Part shown: positions 1 through 5,523 of the stretch, piece by piece
Position numbering within the stretch: the first letter of the stretch is position 1
How the letters are laid out: the number at the start of each line of letters is the position of its first letter
NCBI GenBank assembly: GCA_945860375.1
Contig: CAMAQR010000123.1
Coordinates: forward strand, 1 to 5,655
Source of the DNA: Pseudorhodobacter antarcticus
GTDB taxonomy: Bacteria > Pseudomonadota > Alphaproteobacteria > Rhodobacterales > Rhodobacteraceae
Direction: 5' to 3'
Length of the DNA stretch: 5,655 bases
The notes under the pieces: generated by a model
Told to the model about the DNA's origin: nothing
What the model saw: the letters and a program-made list of their open reading frames with translations, nothing else
Databases searched by the model: none
Program-made: the position numbers and the translations under genes

Positions 1-9
1 AAGGGCCAA

Positions 10-59
10 AGCATCCGGGCAACCGCCAGCTCTGCGACAAGCGCGGCCGCCCGGATGCT
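10..59. repeat. Inverted repeat with 11-bp arms
   Basis: AGCATCCGGGC at 10-20 is perfectly complementary to GCCCGGATGCT at 49-59, with 28 bp between the arms. It could be a hairpin at the edge of a truncated upstream element. Frames 1 and 3 on plus are open here, but no start, stop or family signature supports a gene, so positions 1-221 are best described as a gene-less stretch made of GC-rich inverted repeats. Confidence 0.5.
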
Positions 60-146
60 GCCGCACGCCTACGCGGCAATCTTGCCAACCCCAAAGTGGC
101 AACATTTTGCACTGCCCTTTGGCTCACTTTTACTCTGCCGTTGACA

Positions 147-193
147 CCCGGCGCAGCCGGGGGCGCGAGACAAAAGCAGCGCGGCGCAGCCGC
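147..193 (-). terminator. Twin hairpins downstream of the rraB-like gene
   Basis: Two perfect short hairpins lie downstream of the minus-strand gene ending at 222: GCGGC-GCA-GCCGC at 181-193 and CCCGGC-GCA-GCCGGG at 147-161. Both share the core GGCGCAGCC with the same GCA loop, 33 bp apart. On the minus strand the first hairpin is followed within a few bases by TTTT (plus 172-175 is AAAA), as in a weak Rho-independent terminator. The T-run is short and slightly separated from the stem, so termination is inferred. The paired arrangement could instead be a dispersed genomic repeat. Confidence 0.4.
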
Positions 194-221
194 TCCGTTT
201 GAAAACCGCTCAGTCGGGCGC

Positions 222-536
222 TCAGTCGTCGGCCAGTTCCCAGCCATCAGGGTAGAACTCGAACGGCAGCACAATCTCGGTGGCGATGCGCTCCCAGTGC
301 CAGACGGTTTCAGCCTCAATCGCAATCGGCCCGATCCGCGCCTCCAGCACTTCGCTGTTGTGATGGGTGGTAAAACCTTTGGCCCGCAGTGCCTTTTCCA
401 CGGCCGCCCATTTGGTGTCGATCTCTTCGGCGATGAATTCATAGATCACCACCGCCGTCTTCGGCAGCTTCACGCCCTTGCCCACCTTGGCAAAGGTTTC
501 AAAGGTGTCGGCGCGTTGGGTGCGGTAATCGTGCAT
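222..536 (-). CDS. RraB-like ribonuclease E inhibitor family protein
   Basis: This encodes a 104-residue cytoplasmic protein with no signal peptide or membrane segment. It resembles small alphaproteobacterial proteins annotated as RNase E inhibitor RraB. RraB in Enterobacteria binds RNase E and modulates mRNA decay. The visible layout is a charged N-terminus, a beta-strand core near residues 26-34 (AVVIYEFIA), a helix with KALRAKGF near 48-55, and a conserved-looking C-terminal block, IATEIVLPFEFYPDGWE, near 84-100. The length is close to the ~110-140 residues usual for the family. The ATG at 536 is supported by GAAGG about 7 nt upstream. The gene is divergent from gcrA and has its own leader with a strong hairpin. 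The family assignment comes from recognition of the overall pattern, not a search. The RNase E link is inferred from the family, and sequence similarity to the E. coli protein may be low. Confidence 0.6.
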   Translation of the reverse strand: MHDYRTQRADTFETFAKVGKGVKLPKTAVVIYEFIAEEIDTKWAAVEKALRAKGFTTHHNSEVLEARIGPIAIEAETVWHWERIATEIVLPFEFYPDGWELADD

Positions 537-547
537 GATGGGCCTTC

Positions 548-570
548 AAGACAGGGGCAAACCCTGTCTT
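548..570 (-). promoter_or_regulatory. Leader hairpin adjoining the rraB-like RBS
   Basis: AAGACAGGG (548-556) and CCCTGTCTT (562-570) form a perfect 9-bp stem with a 5-nt loop. On the minus strand the 3' arm ends directly at the GAAGG ribosome-binding site of the rraB-like gene, whose ATG is at 536. A folded leader would place the RBS at the base of the stem, so an effect on ribosome access or RNA stability is plausible. The stem is directly visible; the regulatory role is inferred. Confidence 0.45.
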
Positions 571-603
571 TAGCGCCTTATCGCCCGGCTGTCATCCATG
601 CAG

Positions 604-637
604 CCAGAAATCGCCACCCAAACCCACCAGAAATCGC
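604..637. repeat. 11-bp direct repeat in the rraB-like/gcrA intergenic region
   Basis: CCAGAAATCGC occurs at 604-614 and again at 627-637, a 23-bp period or roughly two helical turns. The repeats lie upstream of the proposed gcrA promoter and between the two divergent genes, where a tandem binding site for a regulator could sit. No known regulator consensus was recognised. Confidence 0.4.
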
Positions 638-665
638 GCCCCGGCTTGATCTTGTCGCCGCACAC

Positions 666-693
666 TTGTATCCCACGCCATCCCGACTAAAAT
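666..693 (+). promoter_or_regulatory. Candidate gcrA promoter
   Basis: TTGTAT (666-671) and TAAAAT (688-693) are separated by 16 bp and resemble a housekeeping-sigma promoter, which would start transcription around position 700 and give a leader of about 40 nt. An alternative pair is TTGATC (646-651) and TATCCC (669-674) with 17 bp spacing. The region holds no GANTC (CcrM) site. Promoter predictions by eye in GC-rich DNA are weak. Confidence 0.35.
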
Positions 694-740
694 AGCGCCC
701 AAAGGCCCTTTTGATCGGCCCCCTGAACCGGAGTTACCCC

Positions 741-1385
741 ATGTCCTGGACCGACGAGCGCGTCGAGACGCTCAAGAAAATGTGGGCCGAAGGCCAGTCG
801 GCCAGTCAGATTGCCAAAGAGCTGGGCGGCGTGACCCGCAACGCGGTCATCGGCAAGGTCCACCGTCTGGGCTTGTCGAACCGTGTCGGCCCCGGCACTG
901 CCCGCGACGACGGGGATGAAGCCGAGGTCGTGGCAGCTCCGCCACCTGCGGCCGCTGCGCGCGCAGAACCCACCCCGCGCCCTGTGGTGACGGAACTGCC
1001 GCGCGCCGCAGAGCCAGCGCCTGCGCGCCCCGCCTCGGAGCGCCCGGCAGCACCCGCCGCCGCCATTCCGGCATCCGGTGCCACCATCACGCCCTTGCCG
1101 ATGCGCAAGGCGATCATCCCGGCCGGTCAGCCGCTGCCGCCGCAGCCTTCGGCCAACGAGATCTCGCCCGAAGCGCTGGCATCGGTGCGCGAAGTCGAAA
1201 AGCGCGCCAAGCGCCTGACGCTGATGGAATTGACCGAGCGCACCTGCAAATGGCCAATCGGCGATCCCGCGACCGAAGATTTCTGGTTCTGCGGCCTGCC
1301 GTCCGTGCCCGGCAAACCCTATTGCGAAGCCCATGTCGGCGTCGCCTTCCAACCGATGAGCGCGCGGCGCGACCGCCGCCGCTGA
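741..1385 (+). CDS. gcrA: GcrA-type cell cycle regulator
   Basis: This encodes a 214-residue GcrA-family transcription factor. In Caulobacter, GcrA associates with sigma70 RNA polymerase and activates promoters carrying CcrM-methylated GANTC sites during the cell cycle. The N-terminus MSWTDERVETLKKMWAEG and the helix-turn-helix through about residue 45 (ASQIAKELGG, NAVIGKVHRLGL) are canonical. Residues ~55-140 form a low-complexity Ala/Pro-rich linker. The C-terminal module (about 158-205) has TCKWPIGDP, DFWFCG and PYCEAH, with Cys169, Cys184, Cys195 and His198, and ends in an Arg-rich tail. The ATG at 741 is chosen because it gives the family N-terminus and is preceded by GGAG with 7-nt spacing; the upstream in-frame TTG at 711 would add ten unrelated residues. 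The gene is monocistronic, with a strong terminator downstream. It is longer than the Caulobacter protein mainly because of the linker. Confidence 0.96.
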   Translation: MSWTDERVETLKKMWAEGQSASQIAKELGGVTRNAVIGKVHRLGLSNRVGPGTARDDGDEAEVVAAPPPAAAARAEPTPRPVVTELPRAAEPAPARPASERPAAPAAAIPASGATITPLPMRKAIIPAGQPLPPQPSANEISPEALASVREVEKRAKRLTLMELTERTCKWPIGDPATEDFWFCGLPSVPGKPYCEAHVGVAFQPMSARRDRRR

Positions 1386-1405
1386 TCGGGTGGACTCTGG
1401 ACATG

Positions 1406-1434
1406 AAGGCGCAGGCAGCCCCTGCGCCTTTTTT
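1406..1434 (+). terminator. Rho-independent terminator of gcrA
   Basis: GGCGCAGG (1408-1415) pairs perfectly with CCTGCGCC (1421-1428) around a 5-nt loop, flanked by AA on the left and followed by six T residues (1429-1434). It lies 20 bp after the gcrA stop codon and is the clearest intrinsic terminator in the window. Confidence 0.95.
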
Positions 1435-1493
1435 GCATCCCCCTTCATGGTCAACAAACCAACCCGTCAGGGTTCACATGGCAACGACAGGCC

Positions 1494-1855
1494 CTAGGTG
1501 TTTAGTCCCAACTCACGCATGATCGGCGGCCAGTCCTTGATGCGTTTGCGTGCCTTCTCCGGCGATTTTCCGGCCACGGCATGGATGATAACGTTCATCA
1601 GAGTGGTCATCGGTCCGGTGCTTTCCAAGAACGCGTCGACTTTGGTGGTCACATGAAAGACGAACGGTGGGCCAGCCCTTCGACCACGGCCACGTTCATC
1701 ACACCGCCAAGCCTGATCCCGTCCCCTTGCCCGATCAGTCCGGACAACGCCGAACGACTAGCGCAGTGCGTGGCTCCTGCAGATGATACAGTATCCAGCA
1801 ACGGCACGTTCACATTCCCCATCGCGGGCTCTTGCAGGATCATTACGATTAACAT
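1494..1855 (-). pseudogene. Frameshifted gene remnant, possibly a MurR/RpiR-like C-terminus
   Basis: Two minus-strand reading frames with coding-like composition (high G/C at third positions) abut here. The upstream part, 1855-1649, contains GDGIRLGGVMNVAVVEGLAHR and stops at 1649. The downstream part continues in another frame from about 1680 to the TAG at 1494 and reads FHVTTKVDAFLESTGPM, then NVIIHAVAGKSPEKARKRI, then WPPIMRELGLN. They overlap around 1649-1680, as expected if an indel broke one gene. No N-terminal domain is present, because the frame begins inside the IclR promoter region. The C-terminal segment recalls the end of SIS-domain MurR/RpiR regulators (strand, helix, then a charged helix ending in RELG), but this is weak and the upstream part does not clearly fit. 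The product should be treated as unknown. A functional small protein from either part is unlikely but possible. Confidence 0.6.
1785..1795. promoter_or_regulatory. Candidate operator palindrome GATACAGTATC
   Basis: GATAC-A-GTATC is a perfect odd palindrome 37 bp upstream of the proposed iclR -35 box. Its CAGTAT core recurs in inverted orientation as ATACTG at 1868-1873, just after the -10 box. IclR-family proteins bind short imperfect palindromes and often autoregulate, so these are candidate operators. Note that 1785-1795 also lies in the gene remnant. Confidence 0.3.
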
Positions 1856-1860
1856 AATAT
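1832..1860 (+). promoter_or_regulatory. Candidate iclR promoter
   Basis: TTGCAG (1832-1837), a 17-bp spacer and TAATAT (1855-1860) form a good sigma70-like promoter inside a distinctly AT-rich patch (about 1841-1872) in otherwise GC-rich DNA. The -10 lies within the 10-bp palindrome TAATATATTA (1855-1864), and ATTACG repeats at 1842-1847 and 1861-1866 flank it. The predicted leader is about 80 nt. A repressor bound at these symmetric elements would occlude the promoter; this is inference. Confidence 0.5.
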
Positions 1861-1945
1861 ATTACGTATACTGAGGTCAGCCTTCTGGCGCTTAGCTTGT
1901 CAATCGCTTCCAAATGCCACAAAAGAAGTTCAGGAGATCTCACGG

Positions 1946-2746
1946 ATGGACACTCGGGCCGAAGCCAAGCCGCAAGGAAGCGTCCAGTCTGTCGAGGTCG
2001 CGGGCGAGGTCCTGCGGGCGCTTCTTGAGGCGGCAGGACCAAGGAGGCTGTCCGAGATCGCCCAGGCGGCGGGCATGCATCCGGCCAAAGCACATCGCTA
2101 TCTGGTCAGCCTGACCCGGATTGGCCTTGCCTCGCAAGATGCGACAACGGGGCTTTACGATCTGGGGCCGATGGCGCTGCAAATGGCGCTGAAGGGTTTC
2201 AGCCGCTTTGACGTTCTGCGCCGGGCCGTCGATTGCATCGAGAAGCTTGGCAGAGAGGTCGGCGAGACCGTGGCTCTGGTCGTCTGGGGCGAAGCTGGCC
2301 CGAAGTTCATCCGTGTGGCAGAGGCCCGCCACGGCCAAGCCAGCACGGTGCTCATCACCCATATATGTCCCCTCACATGGTCTGCGACCGGTCTGCTGTT
2401 CTGCGCCTATGAGGACTCCGCCCGCACAGCCGCCCTGATCCAACGTGAGCTGGAACAGAACAAGCTTCTGAACCGGGTCGATGCCCCGCAAAGTTTGAGC
2501 GATCTGGAGGCAATCGTTGCCACGATCCGCTTTAACAGGGTTTCGACGATCAAGAATGCGGGCAATAGCGGAACTGCCGCCATCTGTGCGCCCGTCTTTG
2601 ATGCCTCTGGTAAGTTCATCATGGCCATCAGCGTCTTTGCCAAGGCAGGCCGCATCGATACCGGTCTTGATGGCAATCTGGTCGGCAAGGTCATCGCCAC
2701 AACCCGAAGACTTTCGGATGCCATGGCGGGCCGGACGGCTTTCTGA
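1946..2746 (+). CDS. IclR family transcriptional regulator
   Basis: This encodes a 266-residue cytoplasmic DNA-binding regulator of normal IclR-family length. The N-terminal winged helix-turn-helix spans about residues 12-75: SVEVAGEVLRALLEA, then the HTH around 36-59 (SEIAQAAGMHPAKAHRYL), then a wing ending in GLYDLGPMAL. The effector-binding domain (about 85-260) has the family pattern: GETVALVVW, a WSATGLLFCAY segment near 145-155, and AAICAPVFDASGKFIMAISV near 211-230. The ATG at 1946 is preceded by AGGAG with 9-nt spacing. The gene follows its own promoter region and converges on the M20/RidA/PhzF operon, whose last stop lies 17 bp away. That neighbourhood suggests control of that operon, its own promoter, or both. 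The effector is unknown; family members respond to small carboxylates and aromatic acids. Activator versus repressor mode cannot be read from the sequence. Confidence 0.93.
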   Translation: MDTRAEAKPQGSVQSVEVAGEVLRALLEAAGPRRLSEIAQAAGMHPAKAHRYLVSLTRIGLASQDATTGLYDLGPMALQMALKGFSRFDVLRRAVDCIEKLGREVGETVALVVWGEAGPKFIRVAEARHGQASTVLITHICPLTWSATGLLFCAYEDSARTAALIQRELEQNKLLNRVDAPQSLSDLEAIVATIRFNRVSTIKNAGNSGTAAICAPVFDASGKFIMAISVFAKAGRIDTGLDGNLVGKVIATTRRLSDAMAGRTAF

Positions 2747-2763
2747 CGGCTGGTTTTATGCTC

Positions 2764-3924
2764 TCACGCGGGGAGTTGCATTTCGACCAGCCGGCACCAA
2801 AAGGCAGCGGCCTTGGGGATCAGGTCATCGTTGAAATCATAGCGCGGATCGTGCAGCCCGTGGCTGTCGCCATTGCCGATGGTCAAGAAGCAGCCCTTGG
2901 TTACGGCCAGCATGCTGGAGAAATCCTCCGAGAACATGTAGGGGCCCGAAAGATCGACCGTTTCAGGCGGCTGCCCCATGCTGACGGCCACGCGGCGCAC
3001 CGCTGCGGCAAGGGCCGGATCGTTCTGGCAGGGGGGATAGATGATGTCGTCCTCGAAGTCGACTTCGGCCTGACACCCAAAGCTCTCGGCCTGCTGCCGG
3101 GCGATGGTGACCACCCGCTCACGCAAAAGGGCGGTGGCCTCGGGCGTGACGGTGCGCAGGCCGATCGGCAAGTCCACAAAGGCCGGGATGATCGTCGCCG
3201 TCCCATTGCCATGCATCCCGCCGACGGTCAGCACGCCCACATCGACAGCGTTCAGATTGCGTGAGACGACGGTCTGCAGCGCCATGATGATCGAAGCCCC
3301 TGCCACGACAGGATCGTGGGCCAGATGCGGCATCGCACCATGTCCGCCCTTTCCCGTGACCCTGATCCGCCCGATGTCGATACGGGCCGTGATCGGTCCG
3401 GGGCGCGTCTTGACCTGGCCCAGCACCAGCCCCGGGAGGTTGTGGAAGGCAAAAACCGCTTCCACCGGGAATCGCTCGAACAGGCCGTCCTGCACCATGT
3501 GATATGCGCCGCCGGAGCCTTCTTCGGCGGGCTGGAAGATCAGGTGAACTGTGCCGTCGAACCGGCCATTCAGCGCCAGAGACTCTGCCGCAGCCAGAAG
3601 GCAGGTCGTATGTCCGTCATGCCCACAGGCATGCATCTTGCCCAGAGCCTTCGAGGCCCACGGCAGGTCCGTCTCTTCGACGATCGGCAGCGCATCCATG
3701 TCGGCACGAATGGCGATGGCGCGGTTTCCCGTGCCGCGCTTCAAGGTGCCAACGACACCCGTCTTGCCGATGCCGGTTGTCACCTCATAGCCGAGGCGCG
3801 TCAGACCAGCGGCGACGAGGGCGCCGGTGCGATGCTCGTCAAACTCCAACTCCGGGTGCTGGTGAATGTCGCGCCGCAGAGCGGTAAAGCGGGTGTGGTT
3901 GGCGATCAGCCAATCTTCATGCAT
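2764..3924 (-). CDS. M20D family metal-dependent amidohydrolase
   Basis: This encodes a 386-residue cytoplasmic hydrolase of the M20D group (hippurate hydrolase, AbgB, plant IAA-amino-acid hydrolases), which splits N-acyl or amide bonds in amino-acid derivatives using a di-metal centre. Visible signatures in order are RRDIHQHPELEFDE (17-30), RADMDALP (73-80), HACGHDGH (98-105, ligands Cys100 and His102), FQPAEEG (130-136, general base Glu134 and metal ligand Glu135), His161 in FHNLPG, the dimerisation/lid domain from about 183 with GKGGHGAMPH, and C-terminal GLHDPRYDFND with ligand His358. All expected metal-site residues are present. The usual NVIP-type segment reads ATIIP (243-247) here, a minor divergence. 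The ATG at 3924 is supported by GAGG with 6-nt spacing. It is the last gene of the operon, 27 bp after the ridA-like stop. The exact substrate cannot be told from sequence. Confidence 0.93.
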   Translation of the reverse strand: MHEDWLIANHTRFTALRRDIHQHPELEFDEHRTGALVAAGLTRLGYEVTTGIGKTGVVGTLKRGTGNRAIAIRADMDALPIVEETDLPWASKALGKMHACGHDGHTTCLLAAAESLALNGRFDGTVHLIFQPAEEGSGGAYHMVQDGLFERFPVEAVFAFHNLPGLVLGQVKTRPGPITARIDIGRIRVTGKGGHGAMPHLAHDPVVAGASIIMALQTVVSRNLNAVDVGVLTVGGMHGNGTATIIPAFVDLPIGLRTVTPEATALLRERVVTIARQQAESFGCQAEVDFEDDIIYPPCQNDPALAAAVRRVAVSMGQPPETVDLSGPYMFSEDFSSMLAVTKGCFLTIGNGDSHGLHDPRYDFNDDLIPKAAAFWCRLVEMQLPA

Positions 3925-3951
3925 CGTGAACCTCGTGCTGCGGCCGGCGCA

Positions 3952-4413
3952 TCAGGCCTTCACCGCGAAGATCGCCGTGACCTCGACCGTGATCCCGTCC
4001 GGCAAGGACCCCATGCCGACGGCCGCTCGGGCATGGCGCCCGTTTTCAGCGAAAAGCTGGACCATGAGGTCGGAAAACCCGTTCATGACCTTGGGATGCT
4101 GCTTGAAATCAGGGACAGCGTTGATCATGCCATGCACGGAAACCAGCCGCTCCACCCTGTCGAGCGAGCCCAGAATGCGCCGGACCGACGACAGCATCGC
4201 AAGGCCTGTCAGGCGCGCATGCTGATCGGCCTCCTCGACCGTAACGTCCCGCCCGACAACCCCTGTTGCCGAGGTTTCAAGGTCGATCAGCGGGCCTTCA
4301 CCTGACATGTACAAAAGCCCATTGTGCAACACGCCCGGAACGAAATTACCGATCGGTCCCGGCGTCTCGGGCAAGGTGATGCCCAATTCCTGCAGTCTGG
4401 TTTCTGCGCCCAT
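3952..4413 (-). CDS. RidA (YjgF/YER057c/UK114) family protein
   Basis: This encodes a 153-residue protein of the longer RidA-like subgroup (about 150 residues, against ~128 for archetypal RidA). Archetypal RidA is a cytosolic trimer that hydrolyses reactive enamines/imines such as 2-aminoacrylate; other Rid members act in catabolic pathways. The N-terminal RLQELGITLPE...GNFVPGV and LLYMSGEGP (33-41) are typical of the subgroup. The C-terminal signature is ARAAVGMGSLPDGITVEV (128-145). By alignment with E. coli RidA, Arg129 corresponds to the substrate-binding Arg105 and is kept, while the active-site Glu120 position appears to be Thr146 (VEVTAIF rather than VEIEAI). That alignment was made by eye. 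The ATG at 4413 is preceded by AGGGGG with 7-nt spacing. The gene lies 27 bp after the phzF-like stop and 27 bp before the amidohydrolase start, so it is co-transcribed. A housekeeping RidA role is less likely than a pathway-specific one. Confidence 0.92.
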   Translation of the reverse strand: MGAETRLQELGITLPETPGPIGNFVPGVLHNGLLYMSGEGPLIDLETSATGVVGRDVTVEEADQHARLTGLAMLSSVRRILGSLDRVERLVSVHGMINAVPDFKQHPKVMNGFSDLMVQLFAENGRHARAAVGMGSLPDGITVEVTAIFAVKA

Positions 4414-4441
4414 TCCCGTGCCCCCTGTATTACCCCGGCCC

Positions 4442-5350
4442 CTAAAGGGTCAGGTATCCTTCCATGACCCTGACCGCCTGCCCCGCGACCCGCACCGCCA
4501 CCAGCTTTCCGCCTGTGACATCAGCCTCCATCTCGAGTTCCGATGGCCTGCCCATTTCATAGCCCTGTTCCAGCCTGAAGGCATGGGTGCCATCTGCAAA
4601 ACCAAGGCTTTGATGCAACTGCGAGGCAAAGAGAGCAGCCGCCGATCCCGTTGCCGGGTCCTCGGCCCCCTCCCCCGCCGGGTTGAGCATCCGCGTACGA
4701 TAGGCCGTGGCCGGGTCATCGCCGCCCGTCGCATAAAGGTAACCCCCCACCGCTCCCAGTCCGTTCAGGATGCCCGACCATTCCGGTTCACGCGCCCGCA
4801 CCCGTGCCAGAGCCTCGCGTGAGGCGACGGGCACGTAAAGGAACCGCGGTCCGCCTTCATGAAGGCCCAGACCCTGACCAGCGGGGCAGATGTCGAAAGG
4901 CGCAAGTCGCAGGGCCGAAGCAACCGCCTCGATCGAGGGAAGCGGCGTCAAGACCGGATAGGGGATCACCGGGGCGGTGAACTGCGCCCAACTCACCCCG
5001 CCCGTGTTGCGAACCGTCACGGGCACCAACCCCGCCATTTCCTCCAGCCGGATTTCGATCTCGAAGGTTTGGCCCAGGCCTTTCAGCGTCTCGGCCAGAA
5101 GTATGGCACAGCCGACGGTCGGGTGCCCGGCAAACGGGATCTCTGCCGTCGGAAAAAAGATCCGCACGCTTGCGGTATTGTTCCGGTCCTTCGGAGCCAT
5201 GACAAAGATCGTCTCGGCCAAGTTGAACTCGCGCGCAATCGTCTGCATCTCTGCCGTCGTCAGCCCGTCGGCGCCCAATACCACACCAAGCGGGTTGCCG
5301 CCGAAACGCTGCGATGTGAAAACGTCAAGTGTGTGGAACTTCAACTGCAT
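4442..5350 (-). CDS. PhzF family isomerase/epimerase
   Basis: This encodes a 302-residue PhzF-family protein. PhzF itself isomerises trans-2,3-dihydro-3-hydroxyanthranilate in phenazine synthesis; relatives (YddE, YHI9) share the two-lobed fold of diaminopimelate epimerase and are mostly uncharacterised. Visible signatures are HTLDVFTSQRFGGNPLGVV (6-24), NLAETIFV (43-50) with catalytic-type Glu46, FFPTAEIPFAGHPTVG (65-80) with His76, and EDPATGSAA (230-238) with Asp231, followed by QGYEMGRPS (262-270). The catalytic set is complete and the length is normal. The ATG at 5350 is preceded by GGAAGG with 7-nt spacing. There are no other phenazine genes here, so phenazine synthesis is not supported. 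With a RidA homologue and an amidohydrolase downstream, it more plausibly isomerises an amino-acid-derived intermediate. The substrate is unknown. Confidence 0.94.
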   Translation of the reverse strand: MQLKFHTLDVFTSQRFGGNPLGVVLGADGLTTAEMQTIAREFNLAETIFVMAPKDRNNTASVRIFFPTAEIPFAGHPTVGCAILLAETLKGLGQTFEIEIRLEEMAGLVPVTVRNTGGVSWAQFTAPVIPYPVLTPLPSIEAVASALRLAPFDICPAGQGLGLHEGGPRFLYVPVASREALARVRAREPEWSGILNGLGAVGGYLYATGGDDPATAYRTRMLNPAGEGAEDPATGSAAALFASQLHQSLGFADGTHAFRLEQGYEMGRPSELEMEADVTGGKLVAVRVAGQAVRVMEGYLTL

Positions 5351-5373
5351 CCCGGCCTTCCGTGTTCCTGATT

Positions 5374-5523
5374 TCAGCGCAGATACTTGCCGGATTCTGC
5401 GTCAAACGCAAACGCGCCGACGGGTGACATGGGTGACAGCTTCATCAATATCGAGCGGACTTGGTTCATATCCACGTCCAGCCAGCAGATGTGCAATGGC
5501 GTGCAAGCCGACTTGCGCGGCAA
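5374..5523 (-). CDS. Possible small overlapping ORF or frameshifted tail
   Basis: A second minus-strand frame runs for 49 codons from a TTG at 5523 to a TGA at 5374. It has AAAGGAG at a 7-nt spacing from the TTG and ends 23 bp before the phzF-like ATG. Its second half looks protein-like (MSPVGAFAFDAESGKYLR at the end) and has high third-position G/C (24 of the last 34 sense codons). It may be a small gene overlapping the 3' end of the preceding one, translationally linked to phzF. It may instead be the true C-terminus of the upstream gene after a frameshift, or chance. An internal ATG would give 31 residues. Confidence 0.25.
   Translation of the reverse strand: MPRKSACTPLHICWLDVDMNQVRSILMKLSPMSPVGAFAFDAESGKYLR

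Noticed and set aside
96..695. Long plus-strand open frame of 199 codons
   Set aside because: It runs antisense to the rraB-like gene and through GC-rich hairpins, lacks a recognisable family, and its composition is explained by the opposite strand.
711..740. Upstream TTG start for gcrA
   Set aside because: It adds ten residues absent from the family; the ATG at 741 has a better RBS and yields the canonical MSWTDERVE N-terminus.
1393..1397. GANTC (CcrM) sites at 1393, 2414, 3469, 3581 and 5393
   Set aside because: They are few and mostly inside genes. The two outside genes (1393, between the gcrA stop and its terminator; 5393, between the right-edge gene and phzF) are not placed in a recognisable promoter, so no methylation-dependent control can be claimed.
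687..1457. 256-codon minus-strand open frame opposite gcrA
   Set aside because: It is Arg/Gly-rich and low in complexity, as expected for the antisense of a GC-rich Ala/Pro linker; gcrA on plus is unambiguous and even its terminator falls in this frame.
1461..1474. Small hairpin AACCC-GTCA-GGGTT downstream of the gene remnant
   Set aside because: The stem is only 5 bp and is followed on the minus strand by a broken T-run; too weak to call a terminator.
2747..2793. 8-bp inverted repeat (2747-2754 with 2786-2793) as a bidirectional terminator between iclR and the operon
   Set aside because: The loop is 31 nt, one arm lies inside the amidohydrolase gene and no T-run follows the distal arm, so termination is not supported.
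3316..4305. 329-codon plus-strand frame opposite the M20D and RidA genes
   Set aside because: Both minus-strand genes have complete family motifs; this frame is a compositional shadow with no recognisable domain.
4442..5350. Phenazine biosynthesis locus based on the PhzF homologue
   Set aside because: No other phenazine genes are present and PhzF relatives occur widely outside phenazine producers.
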